Assembly: GCA_016208535.1 (NCBI GenBank) | Contig: JACQXW010000020.1 | Span: 1 to 33,051 of the forward strand | Length of the DNA: 33,051 nt | Source of the DNA: Candidatus Terryibacteriota bacterium | GTDB taxonomy: Bacteria; Patescibacteriota; Minisyncoccia; UBA9983 | Direction: 5' to 3' | Shown: positions 1-8,202 of the stretch, one piece after another | How positions within the stretch are numbered: the stretch's first letter is position 1 | Layout of the letters: the number at the start of each line of letters is the position of its first letter | Program-made: the position numbers and the translations under genes | Notes under the pieces: generated by a model | Seen by the model: only the letters and a program-made list of their open reading frames with translations | Databases searched by the model: none | What the model was told of the DNA's origin: nothing

Positions 1-491
1 GTATTGGTCCAGTATTGGTTGGTGCCCTCTGCCACATCTGTGGTGAGAAGACCGAGAGAGGAAGTGGCAATCGCAGAAGCAGTTCCTGAATACAAATTGA
101 TCAAGCCGCTTGAGGCGGAAAAATTCTGGCCCGTACCGCCAACCTGGGCGCCAATGGCTGTGCCGCTCCAAACGCCGGTAGCGATTGTGCCGAGAGTGGT
201 AATGGTAGTGGAACCTGTATTAGCCTCTACTGCCATTGTTCCCAATCCCAAATTAGTTCGGGCAGCAGCCGCTGTTGCCGCTCCGGTTCCTCCATAAGCC
301 ACGCCAATGGCTGTGCCGTTCCAGGTGCCGGCAGTAATAGTCGCAAGAGAAGCATTTCCGACAACTGTTAATGTCCCGTCAGTGCTGATATTGGTGCTGA
401 TGGTGGTTGCCGCAGAAGCAGCCGCAGCCACAACCATTATTGACAAAACCACTGACAGAATGACTGAAATCAAATTTTTATTTCTGCTCAT
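1..491 (-). CDS. Fibre-like secreted surface protein, N-terminal part (runs off the left edge)
   Basis: An open frame runs leftward from an ATG at 489-491 to the window edge without a stop (163 codons visible). It starts MSRNKN, followed by a hydrophobic signal peptide (ISVILSVVLSIMVVAAAASA). After that comes low-complexity Gly/Thr/Ala sequence with recurring units such as TAGTWNGTAIG, TGVWSGTAIG and VGGTG, ending near EGTNQYWT. Such units are typical of tail-fibre-like or adhesin-like surface proteins of CPR bacteria and phages. No enzymatic motif is visible. It is probably exported and displayed on the cell surface. Its upstream region holds a CCCGTTAC palindromic element. Family assignment is by resemblance only; the C-terminal anchor lies outside the window. 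Confidence 0.7.
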   Translation of the reverse strand, partial: MSRNKNLISVILSVVLSIMVVAAAASAATTISTNISTDGTLTVVGNASLATITAGTWNGTAIGVAYGGTGAATAAAARTNLGLGTMAVEANTGSTTITTLGTIATGVWSGTAIGAQVGGTGQNFSASSGLINLYSGTASAIATSSLGLLTTDVAEGTNQYWTN

Positions 492-530
492 AATTTTACT
501 TTTTAATTATTAATTAATTTTAACAAATAA

Positions 531-637
531 ATCCCGTTACATCTCTCTAAGGAATAAAGTTTATCTATGGTTTTTTAATTTTTATTTACTATTTATTTTT
601 TATCTTATAGACAAAAGTTTTCCAGATGTAACGGGAT
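531..637. repeat. Palindromic element, CCCGTTAC type, with flanking direct repeat
   Basis: ATCCCGTTACATCT (531-544) is the exact reverse complement of AGATGTAACGGGAT (624-637). The interior is very AT-rich. Taking the element as CCCG...CGGG (533-635), it is flanked on both sides by ATAAAT (527-532 and 636-641), a possible 6-bp target-site duplication. It lies in the leader of the fibre-like gene and resembles the CCCGTTAG palindromes elsewhere in the window, differing at the eighth base. Confidence 0.7.
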
Positions 638-718
638 AAATTTTCCCAACACTACGACTTGCGTTGAGTTAGATATTGTATTTATTTTATCAGAAAAATA
701 GTAATTTTTCTTAAAACC

Positions 719-727
719 TGTGGATAA
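719..727 (-). promoter_or_regulatory. Perfect DnaA-box match (TTATCCACA)
   Basis: TGTGGATAA on the plus strand is TTATCCACA on the minus strand, the consensus DnaA box. It sits just past the stop of the peptidoglycan-binding fragment. The same 12-mer, CTGTGGATAACT, recurs at 5136-5147 on the other side of the giant surface gene. The match is exact, but function is inferred only. Confidence 0.4.
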
Positions 728-736
728 CTTTCCGAT

Positions 737-946
737 TTACTGCTTGAATACCTCCCCTAATTTCGCTCTGGTTTTTGGTCCCATATAGCCGTAGGCAGAA
801 TCATCCGGAGTGGTAATGTTATATTTTGTCTGGAATTTCTGAACAGCTTTTTCCGTAAGAGAGCCAAAGTAATTCGTTTCATTACCCGGAGAACCGGCGC
901 CACTGGAAGCGATTTGAGTGTCATGATCTTTGTTAACCTCCTCCAA
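737..946 (-). CDS. Peptidoglycan-binding domain fragment, probably the split-off tail of the giant surface protein
   Basis: The 69-residue frame contains most of a PG_binding_1 domain: a DTQIASSGAGSPGNE loop, YFGSLTEKAVQKFQ, and GYMGPKTRAKL near the end. This domain normally anchors proteins to peptidoglycan and usually forms the C-terminus of large CPR surface proteins. Its first helix is incomplete. The frame begins with TTG and overlaps the end of the preceding 1370-residue reading frame by 14 bp, where that protein ends in a Gly-rich run. The simplest reading is that both were one protein, separated by a frameshift or small deletion near 930-950. GGAGGAGG in the overlap could also act as a ribosome-binding site for separate translation. 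Confidence 0.6.
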   Translation of the reverse strand: MEEVNKDHDTQIASSGAGSPGNETNYFGSLTEKAVQKFQTKYNITTPDDSAYGYMGPKTRAKLGEVFKQ

Positions 947-3900
947 TAATCCCTCCTCCGCCTGTCAAAATACAGCTTCCGCTACTCTCATGATAACCGC
1001 CATTACAGGTTAAAGAACAACTTGCGCCGCTTACAACTCCATTGCTCACCGAAGAACAGGTTGTGGCAGAAACAGTGGTGGTTGCCGCTGATTCTCCATT
1101 GGCATTGCTGGCGCTGACCCTATAATAATAAGCGGTATTGCCTGTTAATCCGGCGCTGGAATACGAATTTGTACTTGCTGTGGCAATGTAAGGAAAACTT
1201 CCGCCTTCAATTGTGTCGCGATAAACAAGATAACTGGTGGCTCCGCTCACTGCTGTCCAAGAAAAATCAATTTGAGTGTTGCCGTTCCTAACAGCAGATA
1301 AACCAACCGGGCTAGTTGGCGCGTTTTCGTTTGTCGGCACAATCGGCGCAAAATCCGTAAGGTGATCTACCCGGGCCGTGATAGTATTGTTTGTCGTGTC
1401 AACAGTGGCTGCCACCGCGTCCCAAGTGTTGGTGGTTGTGTTCCAATAAGCCAATTGCAGATTATTTTCAGAAGAGCCGGCGGGAATATCGCTTTCATTG
1501 TAATTAATTGTTATCTCAATGGAGTTATTCAAACTACTGATAACTGTTCCGTTGCTGTCAGAGGCCACAATGCTTTTTACAGAATTCGCCAAGGGAGCGG
1601 CATTGAGCGTGGCTGGCGGAACATTTGTGGGCGCGCTGACACTGAAAGAGACATTGCTGGAACCGGTTCCCAAGGCATTGGGCGGAATATTGACTGTCAT
1701 ACTGCTGGTGGCCACAGTGCCGCCGCTGGAAGGCACAATACTCTGAATTTCAGGTTTGGAAAAGCCGCATCCGGAAATAACGATAAGAGTGATATTGACA
1801 GTGCCGCTGCCGGTCTGAGATATTCCATTGGAAGCGCTGTGGCAAGGCGCGTTGGCATAAACAGTCCAAGTGCCGGAATCAATATTAAGTGCATAAGTGC
1901 CGTTAGCATTGATTTCGCTTCCGGCCCAGCCGGTATTATTGGCTTTAGTTGCCCAGACAAATCCTTCGGCAATGCTACCGCTACCAGAAGAACTAATTGC
2001 GCCGGTAATTGAGTATTGAGAAATACTTAAAGTTAAATCTTGAGTGGCAGTGGCAGTAAAATTCAAATTGACAGGCGTATTCACATATCCCGGCAAAGAG
2101 GCGCCTACCATATAAGTGTAGCCAGTGGGAATTTTCATTGAATAGGCGCCGCTGCTGTTGGCAGTAACGCTGTACTTGCCCGGACCGTCTGTGCGGGAAG
2201 CCCAGACAGTGGCATTGGGAGCGGTGGTGCCGCTTAAGGTTGCCATTGCCGGCAGGATGATGGTTAAACTTGAAGTATTCCCTGCGGTAATTGTTGTGGT
2301 AGTGGCATCTATGTTTGCCACCAAAGAAGTGAGATTGCCAAAACCGGGCGTGCCCACATCAAGTCTGTAAGAACCGGCTGGCAGAGAAAATTTTGTTATT
2401 AAATCGGCATTGCTGGAAGTGGCAGTCCATGTGTCCGAACCATTGCCCTTGCCTGTGGAGGCGTTGTAAGCCCAGGCAAAAACCCGGTCCAAACCATAGG
2501 TATTGCCACCGGTAATTGTAATTTGCAAATAACCCTGGGCCGCAGGCTTGAAATCTTTATCAGAAACATCGTTGGAAACATCCACATTGGCAAGCAACGT
2601 TCCCATCATGCCCAAATCTTTTGACCAAGCTTCAATGGTGTAGCCAGTCCCTCCGGGAACCCTGAGGCTGTATGTGCCGTCTCCCCGGCTCATGGCAAAA
2701 TTCATTCCATTGGGACCAAAGGCGCGAATATGCACATCAGCATAAGTGGTCTCGCCCGAGTCCCATTGATTGTTAGTATTTGTATCAGTATAAACCCTGC
2801 CAATGATTTTTTTGAATGAGGCGGCGCTGATGGTGAAATTCTGGCCCGTGGCATTGGAACCAGAGGCAACAGTAACATTGGTTTTAGGAGTCAAGGGACC
2901 GTAACTTGGGGCAAACGCCTCAACCCGATAAACGCCCGGAGAAACATACAAAGTATATTGGCCGCTGGAATTGGTAAGAGTCTGACTGAAACTTCCGTTA
3001 GAGCCCTGAGCCATCACAGTCACGCCCTGAATGGGGAAGGTGTCAGGGTCGGTGACCGCGCCGCTGATATAGGTTGTCGGCTTGGCGATAATGATTGTCT
3101 GGTTCACGGTTGTGTCAGCGCTGGTAATTGTCACCGGATATTCTTTGAACCCGGCTCCTGGCAGCATAATCTCCACTGCAAAGGCGCCGGTGGGAACTTT
3201 CATTTGGTAAACCTGAATTCCATTGACATTGGTGGTGGTACAAACACCCATACCGCCCGGGCCCCTTATATCAGATCCTGCCCGTCTGATATTGATGCAA
3301 GGCTGGGGACCGCCTCCGGATTCGGTTATGAGATTGCCGCTGGAGTCGCGCAAGGTGACATTCAATGTCTTATTGGCAACAACAAATGAAAAGGCGGTTA
3401 GAGTGGTTGTGGCTGTGCCGGCTTCAACAAAAACAGGACTGACATCAGGCGTCCAGTATTGCGCCCCTCCGCTGGTCAAAGTGGAATTGGTCATAATGTT
3501 GAAATTCCAGGTTTGGCCGGTCTTTATCGGCAACTCAAAATATCCGATGCCGCTGGCGTTAAGCCCTTCTACGCTGTAGGCCGTGGAAGTAAAAACCGGA
3601 GAAAAAGTCTCTGAGGCGTTGGTGTAGGCGCGGACAAAAATTCCCGTGGCGCTGGCCGGGCCGTTGGTGATGGAACCCTGAATGACGCCATTGGGAATTT
3701 CAAAAATCGGCGTGACAGTGGCGGTTTCGCCGCCAGTCACATTAATCATTGTCATGTTCGGCTGAAGATAATTGTCAAAGAAATCTTTATCAGAAGTATT
3801 GTCCGGCATCACGCCCATCATATAGGTGGCGTCCAAAAGATTGCTGTAAGTAAAACCATAGACAGAACCGGACAGACTCAATCTTTTGGTGCCGGCAAAA

Positions 3901-5045
3901 AACATCAAATCAGGAGAGCCCATTCCCACTTTTATCTGCAGGGCCTCGCCTGACGTGAGATTGCGAAGGCTTCCGTTGCTTTGCCTGATTTTTATCTGGC
4001 CGATAACAGTATTGGCGCCGCCAATCTGGATGCCGTCTAAGGGCGGAGGCCTGAAATCATTTCTTTGTTCTATGCCATAGACTGAGCCATCAACTAAACC
4101 GTTATTGCTGGCGCTGGTCCAAACTCTTACTCCCTGATAAGAGCCCTTAGCCGGGTTGGTGATATTTCCGACTATCACGGTCACAGTGGATGTTGAAGCC
4201 GGATCAATGGCGCCGTTACTGGTTGTCAGAATAATTTGGTTCAAGCCATAAGCGGTGGAGGTGGCAATGGCACTAGCCGCCACTTGCGCCGTCCCCCCCT
4301 CAACAATGGTCTGCAAGGAGGTGGTGGCGTTGGTAATATCAAAGCCAATGGGAAAATTGATATGAATTTTTTCTCCGATATTCAAGGTGGTGCTGGCCGT
4401 AAAACTGAAAGTGTATTGAACGCCGGTGGCGGCAGCGGAATAATTGCTGGCCGCGTAGGTCCAATCGTCAATCAATCCCCCTCTTCTCGCGATACTCGCC
4501 GAGCCAGTGGCGCTAGAATCAATGTCTGTCGCGCAGCCGGAGCTGGGATTGCCTACTTGACTCAAGGTGCAAGTTCGCGCAGACCAGGTTTTATTTCCCA
4601 AAATACTTAAATCGCCAATCGGATTAACGATTCCCTTAATGTCAATAATAAAATTGTTGTCAGCGCTGGTCTGGGTGCTTGTGGCAGCTAAAATAATTTT
4701 TCTGGCGCCGCCATCAATATATAGAGTGGTGGTGGCAAAATTCAAAAGGTCTCCTCCAAGGGCTGTGCTGGAAGCAGAGACGCCGGAAAAATCCCAATTA
4801 GGCCCGCCAGTAATTTCCGGAAAGGTTATTTCCACCGCGTCAGTGGAAGTGGAAAGCGCGGTGACATTATTAATGATAAATCTCCAGGTGGCGTTTGTTT
4901 GACCCAAAAGATTATCAACATTATTTGTCGCTGGCGCAACTGTTGCAGACGTCAAAGCCGCGGCATTGGCCAAGGACGGAGAAACTAATAATAGGCCTGA
5001 CACAAAAATCAAGCCAAAAACAACGAGAGAAAATTTTGTTTTCAT
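933..5045 (-). CDS. Giant secreted multidomain surface protein (carboxypeptidase-regulatory-like repeats, FN3)
   Basis: The frame is open from 5102, but the ATG at 5045 is preferred because it directly precedes a signal peptide (MKTKFSLVVFGLIFVSG ending ANAA). The mature part has an N-terminal Thr/Ser-rich beta region. It is followed by several carboxypeptidase-regulatory-like beta-sandwich repeats, for example around ISGAVTDPDTFPIQGVTV, IIGRVYTDTNTNNQWDSGE and YSITGAISSSGSGS. Next come a ZU5-like segment (SIVPSSGGTVATSSMTVNIP) and a fibronectin type III domain (SPVGLSAVRNGNTQIDFSW). A Cys-rich stretch (CSSVSNG...CSLTCNGGYHESSGSC) and a poly-Gly tail end the protein. It is likely exported and cell-wall attached, perhaps an adhesin. 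The peptidoglycan-binding domain expected at the end is in another frame just downstream (737-946). Confidence 0.75.
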   Translation of the reverse strand: MKTKFSLVVFGLIFVSGLLLVSPSLANAAALTSATVAPATNNVDNLLGQTNATWRFIINNVTALSTSTDAVEITFPEITGGPNWDFSGVSASSTALGGDLLNFATTTLYIDGGARKIILAATSTQTSADNNFIIDIKGIVNPIGDLSILGNKTWSARTCTLSQVGNPSSGCATDIDSSATGSASIARRGGLIDDWTYAASNYSAAATGVQYTFSFTASTTLNIGEKIHINFPIGFDITNATTSLQTIVEGGTAQVAASAIATSTAYGLNQIILTTSNGAIDPASTSTVTVIVGNITNPAKGSYQGVRVWTSASNNGLVDGSVYGIEQRNDFRPPPLDGIQIGGANTVIGQIKIRQSNGSLRNLTSGEALQIKVGMGSPDLMFFAGTKRLSLSGSVYGFTYSNLLDATYMMGVMPDNTSDKDFFDNYLQPNMTMINVTGGETATVTPIFEIPNGVIQGSITNGPASATGIFVRAYTNASETFSPVFTSTAYSVEGLNASGIGYFELPIKTGQTWNFNIMTNSTLTSGGAQYWTPDVSPVFVEAGTATTTLTAFSFVVANKTLNVTLRDSSGNLITESGGGPQPCINIRRAGSDIRGPGGMGVCTTTNVNGIQVYQMKVPTGAFAVEIMLPGAGFKEYPVTITSADTTVNQTIIIAKPTTYISGAVTDPDTFPIQGVTVMAQGSNGSFSQTLTNSSGQYTLYVSPGVYRVEAFAPSYGPLTPKTNVTVASGSNATGQNFTISAASFKKIIGRVYTDTNTNNQWDSGETTYADVHIRAFGPNGMNFAMSRGDGTYSLRVPGGTGYTIEAWSKDLGMMGTLLANVDVSNDVSDKDFKPAAQGYLQITITGGNTYGLDRVFAWAYNASTGKGNGSDTWTATSSNADLITKFSLPAGSYRLDVGTPGFGNLTSLVANIDATTTTITAGNTSSLTIILPAMATLSGTTAPNATVWASRTDGPGKYSVTANSSGAYSMKIPTGYTYMVGASLPGYVNTPVNLNFTATATQDLTLSISQYSITGAISSSGSGSIAEGFVWATKANNTGWAGSEINANGTYALNIDSGTWTVYANAPCHSASNGISQTGSGTVNITLIVISGCGFSKPEIQSIVPSSGGTVATSSMTVNIPPNALGTGSSNVSFSVSAPTNVPPATLNAAPLANSVKSIVASDSNGTVISSLNNSIEITINYNESDIPAGSSENNLQLAYWNTTTNTWDAVAATVDTTNNTITARVDHLTDFAPIVPTNENAPTSPVGLSAVRNGNTQIDFSWTAVSGATSYLVYRDTIEGGSFPYIATASTNSYSSAGLTGNTAYYYRVSASNANGESAATTTVSATTCSSVSNGVVSGASCSLTCNGGYHESSGSCILTGGGGIIGGG

Positions 5046-5090
5046 TTTCTTAGTATTTAAAAAAATTATAAAAAACGGCCGACTTATTTT

Positions 5091-5096
5091 ATTATA
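5091..5096 (-). promoter_or_regulatory. Candidate -10 box for the giant surface protein gene
   Basis: TATAAT on the minus strand lies 45 bp before the ATG at 5045. No good -35 hexamer is visible at the expected spacing. If used, transcription would begin downstream of the 5102 ATG, which supports the shorter start. Confidence 0.3.
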
Positions 5097-5136
5097 AATC
5101 AATATTAAAAAAATAGGGTAATAAAAATATAAAAGC

Positions 5137-5145
5137 TGTGGATAA
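5137..5145 (-). promoter_or_regulatory. Perfect DnaA-box match (TTATCCACA)
   Basis: TGTGGATAA on the plus strand gives TTATCCACA on the minus strand. It lies in the short divergent region between the giant surface protein and the flippase gene, within a 12-mer identical to that around 719-727. Confidence 0.4.
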
Positions 5146-5159
5146 CTATAGAAAAATAA

Positions 5160-5165
5160 TATAAA
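5160..5165 (+). promoter_or_regulatory. Candidate -10 box for leaderless transcription of the flippase gene
   Basis: TATAAA ends 8 bp before the ATG at 5174, and no Shine-Dalgarno is present between them. This spacing recurs before many genes in the window. It supports 5174 as the real start, which would mean that the inserted palindrome is translated. Confidence 0.4.
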
Positions 5166-5173
5166 ATCAAAGA

Positions 5174-6499
5174 ATGCGAAAAATAAACCCCGTTAGAAGT
5201 AGTCAATCAAAGATTGGCGCCGAAATGTCAAAGACATTTCGGACTTCTAACGGGGTAAAGGAAAAAGCCCATCGCCTCCTCCGCTGGAGCGAAAAATACT
5301 TCAAAACCGACATGGTCTACCTCGCCCATGGCGGCTTCTGGCTGACCCTGGGGCAGATATTTTCCGCCCTAATAAGTCTTGGTCTTTCCATTGCTTATGC
5401 CAATCTCTTAACCCAGCAGACATTCGGAACTTATAAATATATTTTATCCGCCTATGGAATTATTTCTTTATTTGTAATACCAGGACTTTCCTCTGCAGTC
5501 ACCCGTTCTGTCAGCAGAGGATTTGAAGGATCGATAAAAGAAGGGTTTAAAAAGAAAATAAAATGGGGAACAATCGCCGGCATCGCCAGTTTTCTTATAA
5601 GCATCTATTATCTTCTGAATAATAATTTAATTCTGTCTATCGGGTTTTTAACCATCGGCTTATTTCTCCCATTAATGGAGTCTTTCGGCCTTTACTCCAG
5701 TTTTCTGGAAGGGAAAAAACTTTTTAAAGAAAGGGTTTTATATGAAATAGGATTAAATTTAATATTTGCGGCCGCAATACTGCTGACTATTTTCCTGACA
5801 AAAAATCTGTTTATAATCTTGGCTGTTTATTTTATATCAAATATTACAGGCAGAATAATATTTTATTTCTTAACTGTAAAGAAATTTAAAACAAACAATC
5901 TGGCTGACGAAGAAATGGATAGTTACGGCAGATCATTAAGTTTTTTTCAGATAGTTTCCAATGCAAGCCAATATTTGGACAAAATTCTTTTATTCACCAT
6001 GCTGGGCGCGCCCCAGGTGGCAATCTTCACTTTTGCCAGCGCCCTGCCGGACAGGATAAAATATCTGTTCAGATTCACCGGCACCATCTCGTTCCCGAAA
6101 TTCGCCGGCCGGCCGGCTGAAGAAATCAAAAAAAATCTGCCGAAAAAATTACTCCTGCTCGGCCTGATTATTTCTTTTGCGATAGTCGCCTATATCCTTG
6201 CTGCCCCCCTTATCTTTAAATACATCTTTCCGCAATATAAATCAGCCGTATTTCTCTCGCAGATAATAAGCCTTACCTCCATCTACGCCATCACCTATCC
6301 GATCGGCTCCTATCTCTCCGCCCATAAAAAAGTGAGGGAATTATTTATGATTTCCGGTTCCAGTTTTTTATTGGGATTAATTTGCCTGCTCGTCTTTATA
6401 CCCTTCTACGGAATCTGGGGGGCGGTCATCGGCGCCGCCGCCAACCGCCTCACAATCATCACCACTTCGTTTTATTTTTTAAAGAAAATAAAAGATTAA
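5174..6499 (+). CDS. Polysaccharide flippase (Wzx/MOP superfamily)
   Basis: The 441-residue protein is strongly hydrophobic, with about 12-14 predicted membrane segments starting at GGFWLTLGQIFSALISLGLSIAYANLL. This matches the length and organisation of PST/MATE-type Wzx flippases, which move lipid-linked sugar repeat units across the inner membrane. It opens the polysaccharide cluster and is convergent with the methyltransferase gene 3 bp downstream. The N-terminus is unusual: residues 5-28 (NPVRSSQSK... to TSNGV) are encoded by an inserted CCCGTTAG palindrome, and the usual flippase N-terminus seems to begin near AHRLLRWSEKYFKTDM. Translation from 5174 includes the insert. A later start inside the insert (ATG 5225) is possible. 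Confidence 0.85.
   Translation: MRKINPVRSSQSKIGAEMSKTFRTSNGVKEKAHRLLRWSEKYFKTDMVYLAHGGFWLTLGQIFSALISLGLSIAYANLLTQQTFGTYKYILSAYGIISLFVIPGLSSAVTRSVSRGFEGSIKEGFKKKIKWGTIAGIASFLISIYYLLNNNLILSIGFLTIGLFLPLMESFGLYSSFLEGKKLFKERVLYEIGLNLIFAAAILLTIFLTKNLFIILAVYFISNITGRIIFYFLTVKKFKTNNLADEEMDSYGRSLSFFQIVSNASQYLDKILLFTMLGAPQVAIFTFASALPDRIKYLFRFTGTISFPKFAGRPAEEIKKNLPKKLLLLGLIISFAIVAYILAAPLIFKYIFPQYKSAVFLSQIISLTSIYAITYPIGSYLSAHKKVRELFMISGSSFLLGLICLLVFIPFYGIWGAVIGAAANRLTIITTSFYFLKKIKD
5187..5256. repeat. Palindromic element, CCCGTTAG type, translated in frame at the flippase N-terminus
   Basis: ACCCCGTTAGAAGT (5187-5200) pairs perfectly with ACTTCTAACGGGGT (5243-5256). A second nested stem, CCGAAATGTC/GACATTTCGG, lies at 5220-5242. 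The element is flanked by TAAA (5184-5187 and 5256-5259). It carries no stop in the flippase frame and adds an NPVR...SNGV peptide. Confidence 0.8.
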
Positions 6500-6502
6500 A
6501 AA

Positions 6503-7285
6503 TTATTTTTTCTTACAAAGAGAAATAAGTATATCTCCGCTCTTTTTAAAAAGATTTGCACGAATTGCAATTCTTTCAAGAAAATCAGCAATATTTCTTG
6601 CAAATTTTAATTTGTAAAAAGGAAACGGCGCTGAAAATCTAAATGTTGATATTTCTTCAATTTTAAATTGAGTAGAATTTATTAAATTTTTAAATTCCTT
6701 TATTGAATAAGATTTATGAGGAAAATATTTATCACTTTTCTTAAAAAATATTGCCTTAATTATTTTATAAGGAACAGAGAAGATAGTATTTGGTAAATTT
6801 AATAATTTAGAAATAAAATTGTGCTTATTGTCTGTGCTAATAACCAAATATCCTCCTTTTTTAAGCACGCGGCATAATTCCGCCATGCCTTTTTTATCGT
6901 CTAAAAGATGTTCTATAACCTGTGTGCACAAAATAATATCAAATTTGTTGTTTTCAAAAGGAATTTCTTCTAAATTGCCTTTTATAATGCTTGAAACCCC
7001 GGTATTATTTACAGCTACTTTTACTATTTCTTCAGAAAAATCGAAGCCATATATTTCTATATCAAGGTAATTATCTTTTATGTATTTTATATAAATTCCG
7101 TTGCCGCAACCAGCATCGCAAAAAATAATTTTATCTTTCGCGTGTCGCAAATTTTCAATCGCCTTATCTAAATACCGAGCAACACCTTCATGTTTTCTGT
7201 TAAAAACCAAGTATTTTCCGTCTTTATATTTTATTGAACGAAAATAATAAGCCTGTTTTAAATCATTCCATTTTTTATTTAACAT
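6503..7285 (-). CDS. Class I SAM-dependent methyltransferase
   Basis: The protein is about 261 residues from the ATG at 7285, which overlaps the stop of the upstream methyltransferase. The frame stays open to 7381, but that extra part only shadows the end of the neighbour. Motif I is FCDAGCGNGIYIKYI, followed by the acidic strand end IEIYGFDFSEE and the post-motif segment FDIILCTQVIEHLLD. This is the Methyltransf_11 pattern. The Lys-rich C-terminus has no transmembrane segment. It is the last gene of the minus-strand glycan operon and probably methylates a sugar or lipid-linked glycan; the substrate cannot be read from sequence. Confidence 0.8.
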   Translation of the reverse strand: MLNKKWNDLKQAYYFRSIKYKDGKYLVFNRKHEGVARYLDKAIENLRHAKDKIIFCDAGCGNGIYIKYIKDNYLDIEIYGFDFSEEIVKVAVNNTGVSSIIKGNLEEIPFENNKFDIILCTQVIEHLLDDKKGMAELCRVLKKGGYLVISTDNKHNFISKLLNLPNTIFSVPYKIIKAIFFKKSDKYFPHKSYSIKEFKNLINSTQFKIEEISTFRFSAPFPFYKLKFARNIADFLERIAIRANLFKKSGDILISLCKKK

Positions 7286-8202
7286 TTTTTTTGCGCCATG
7301 ACGTATAAGCTGATATATTTTTTCTGCGTAGGAAATAAAACAAGCCAGATAATAAATGCCGGCAAACCAAATAAAATCCAATCTTTAATTTTCGCCAGAG
7401 AATGCACTATATTAATTTTTCTTTCTGTTTCTGTTTTTTTTATTTTTTCCACTATATTAAAAGAAACACGCCTGCCGAATTTAAATCTTAATTTCATCAA
7501 AATATGCTTTACATCCACAATTTTTCTTTTAAGATATAAAATTTTTAAACCGCGGCTTTCCAAAAATCTCTTAAGAGAATCTTTGTCCCATCTGGTAAGG
7601 TGCCTTGGCGGAACATCGTGCGGATTAAGCCAGTGCGCCATATCGCGGCACGGCACACTAGCGGCAATATACCCCTTTTCTTTTAGAATGTTTTTGACAA
7701 TACCAATAAATTCGCTTGGATTATCCAAATGCTCCAAGACCTCAAAAAAAGTCACCAGGTCAAATTTTTTATCATAGTTGATTTTATAATATCCCGTCAA
7801 ATCATTCACCATAATGTTTTCAAGATGAAAAATATTTTTGGCGACATTAACCGCGTCTCTGTCAAAATCAAAACCGGCAATCTCCCACCCGCCCTTTTTC
7901 GCCCAATAAAGAAAACTGCCTGTGCCGCAGCCGATATCCAAAACTTTCCCTTTAAGCGGCTTTAAAAAATCAAGAATTTTTGTATAATGTTTTCCGAATT
8001 TTAAATCATGCTCAATGTTCCTGCCCGCATATCTTTCGTCTTTCTTATACCACTCCGCCCCGGGATTTTTGAGTGGCTCCCAAAACTGCGCGCGGCAATT
8101 TCCGCATTCATATAATTTATATTCTTGCCCGCTATCAATATGCGAGTTTAAATAAATAAACTCAGAATCTTTTCGGCAAATTGGACAAATATTATTTTCC
8201 AT
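7279..8202 (-). CDS. SAM-dependent methyltransferase with N-terminal zinc ribbon
   Basis: The 307-residue protein starts with a four-cysteine zinc ribbon (CPIC at 6-9 and CGNC at about 33-36). The methyltransferase fold follows, with motif I VLDIGCGTGSFLYW and post-motif FDLVTFFEVLEHLDNP. The HDVPPRHLTRWD segment is typical of Methyltransf_23-type enzymes found in glycan clusters. The C-terminus is hydrophobic (WILFGLPAFIIWLVLF), suggesting membrane association. Its ATG overlaps the end of the upstream glycosyltransferase by 11 bp, so translation is probably coupled. Likely role: methylation of a polysaccharide intermediate. Confidence 0.8.
   Translation of the reverse strand: MENNICPICRKDSEFIYLNSHIDSGQEYKLYECGNCRAQFWEPLKNPGAEWYKKDERYAGRNIEHDLKFGKHYTKILDFLKPLKGKVLDIGCGTGSFLYWAKKGGWEIAGFDFDRDAVNVAKNIFHLENIMVNDLTGYYKINYDKKFDLVTFFEVLEHLDNPSEFIGIVKNILKEKGYIAASVPCRDMAHWLNPHDVPPRHLTRWDKDSLKRFLESRGLKILYLKRKIVDVKHILMKLRFKFGRRVSFNIVEKIKKTETERKINIVHSLAKIKDWILFGLPAFIIWLVLFPTQKKYISLYVMAQKKC

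Noticed and set aside
1-513. Plus-strand open frames of 97 and 68 codons at 4-513
   Set aside because: They are antisense shadows of the minus-strand fibre-like gene, which has a signal peptide and repeat units.
5174-6499. Possibility that the flippase palindrome is a transcription terminator
   Set aside because: It lies at the 5' end of the gene, has no T-tract, and the reading frame continues through it.
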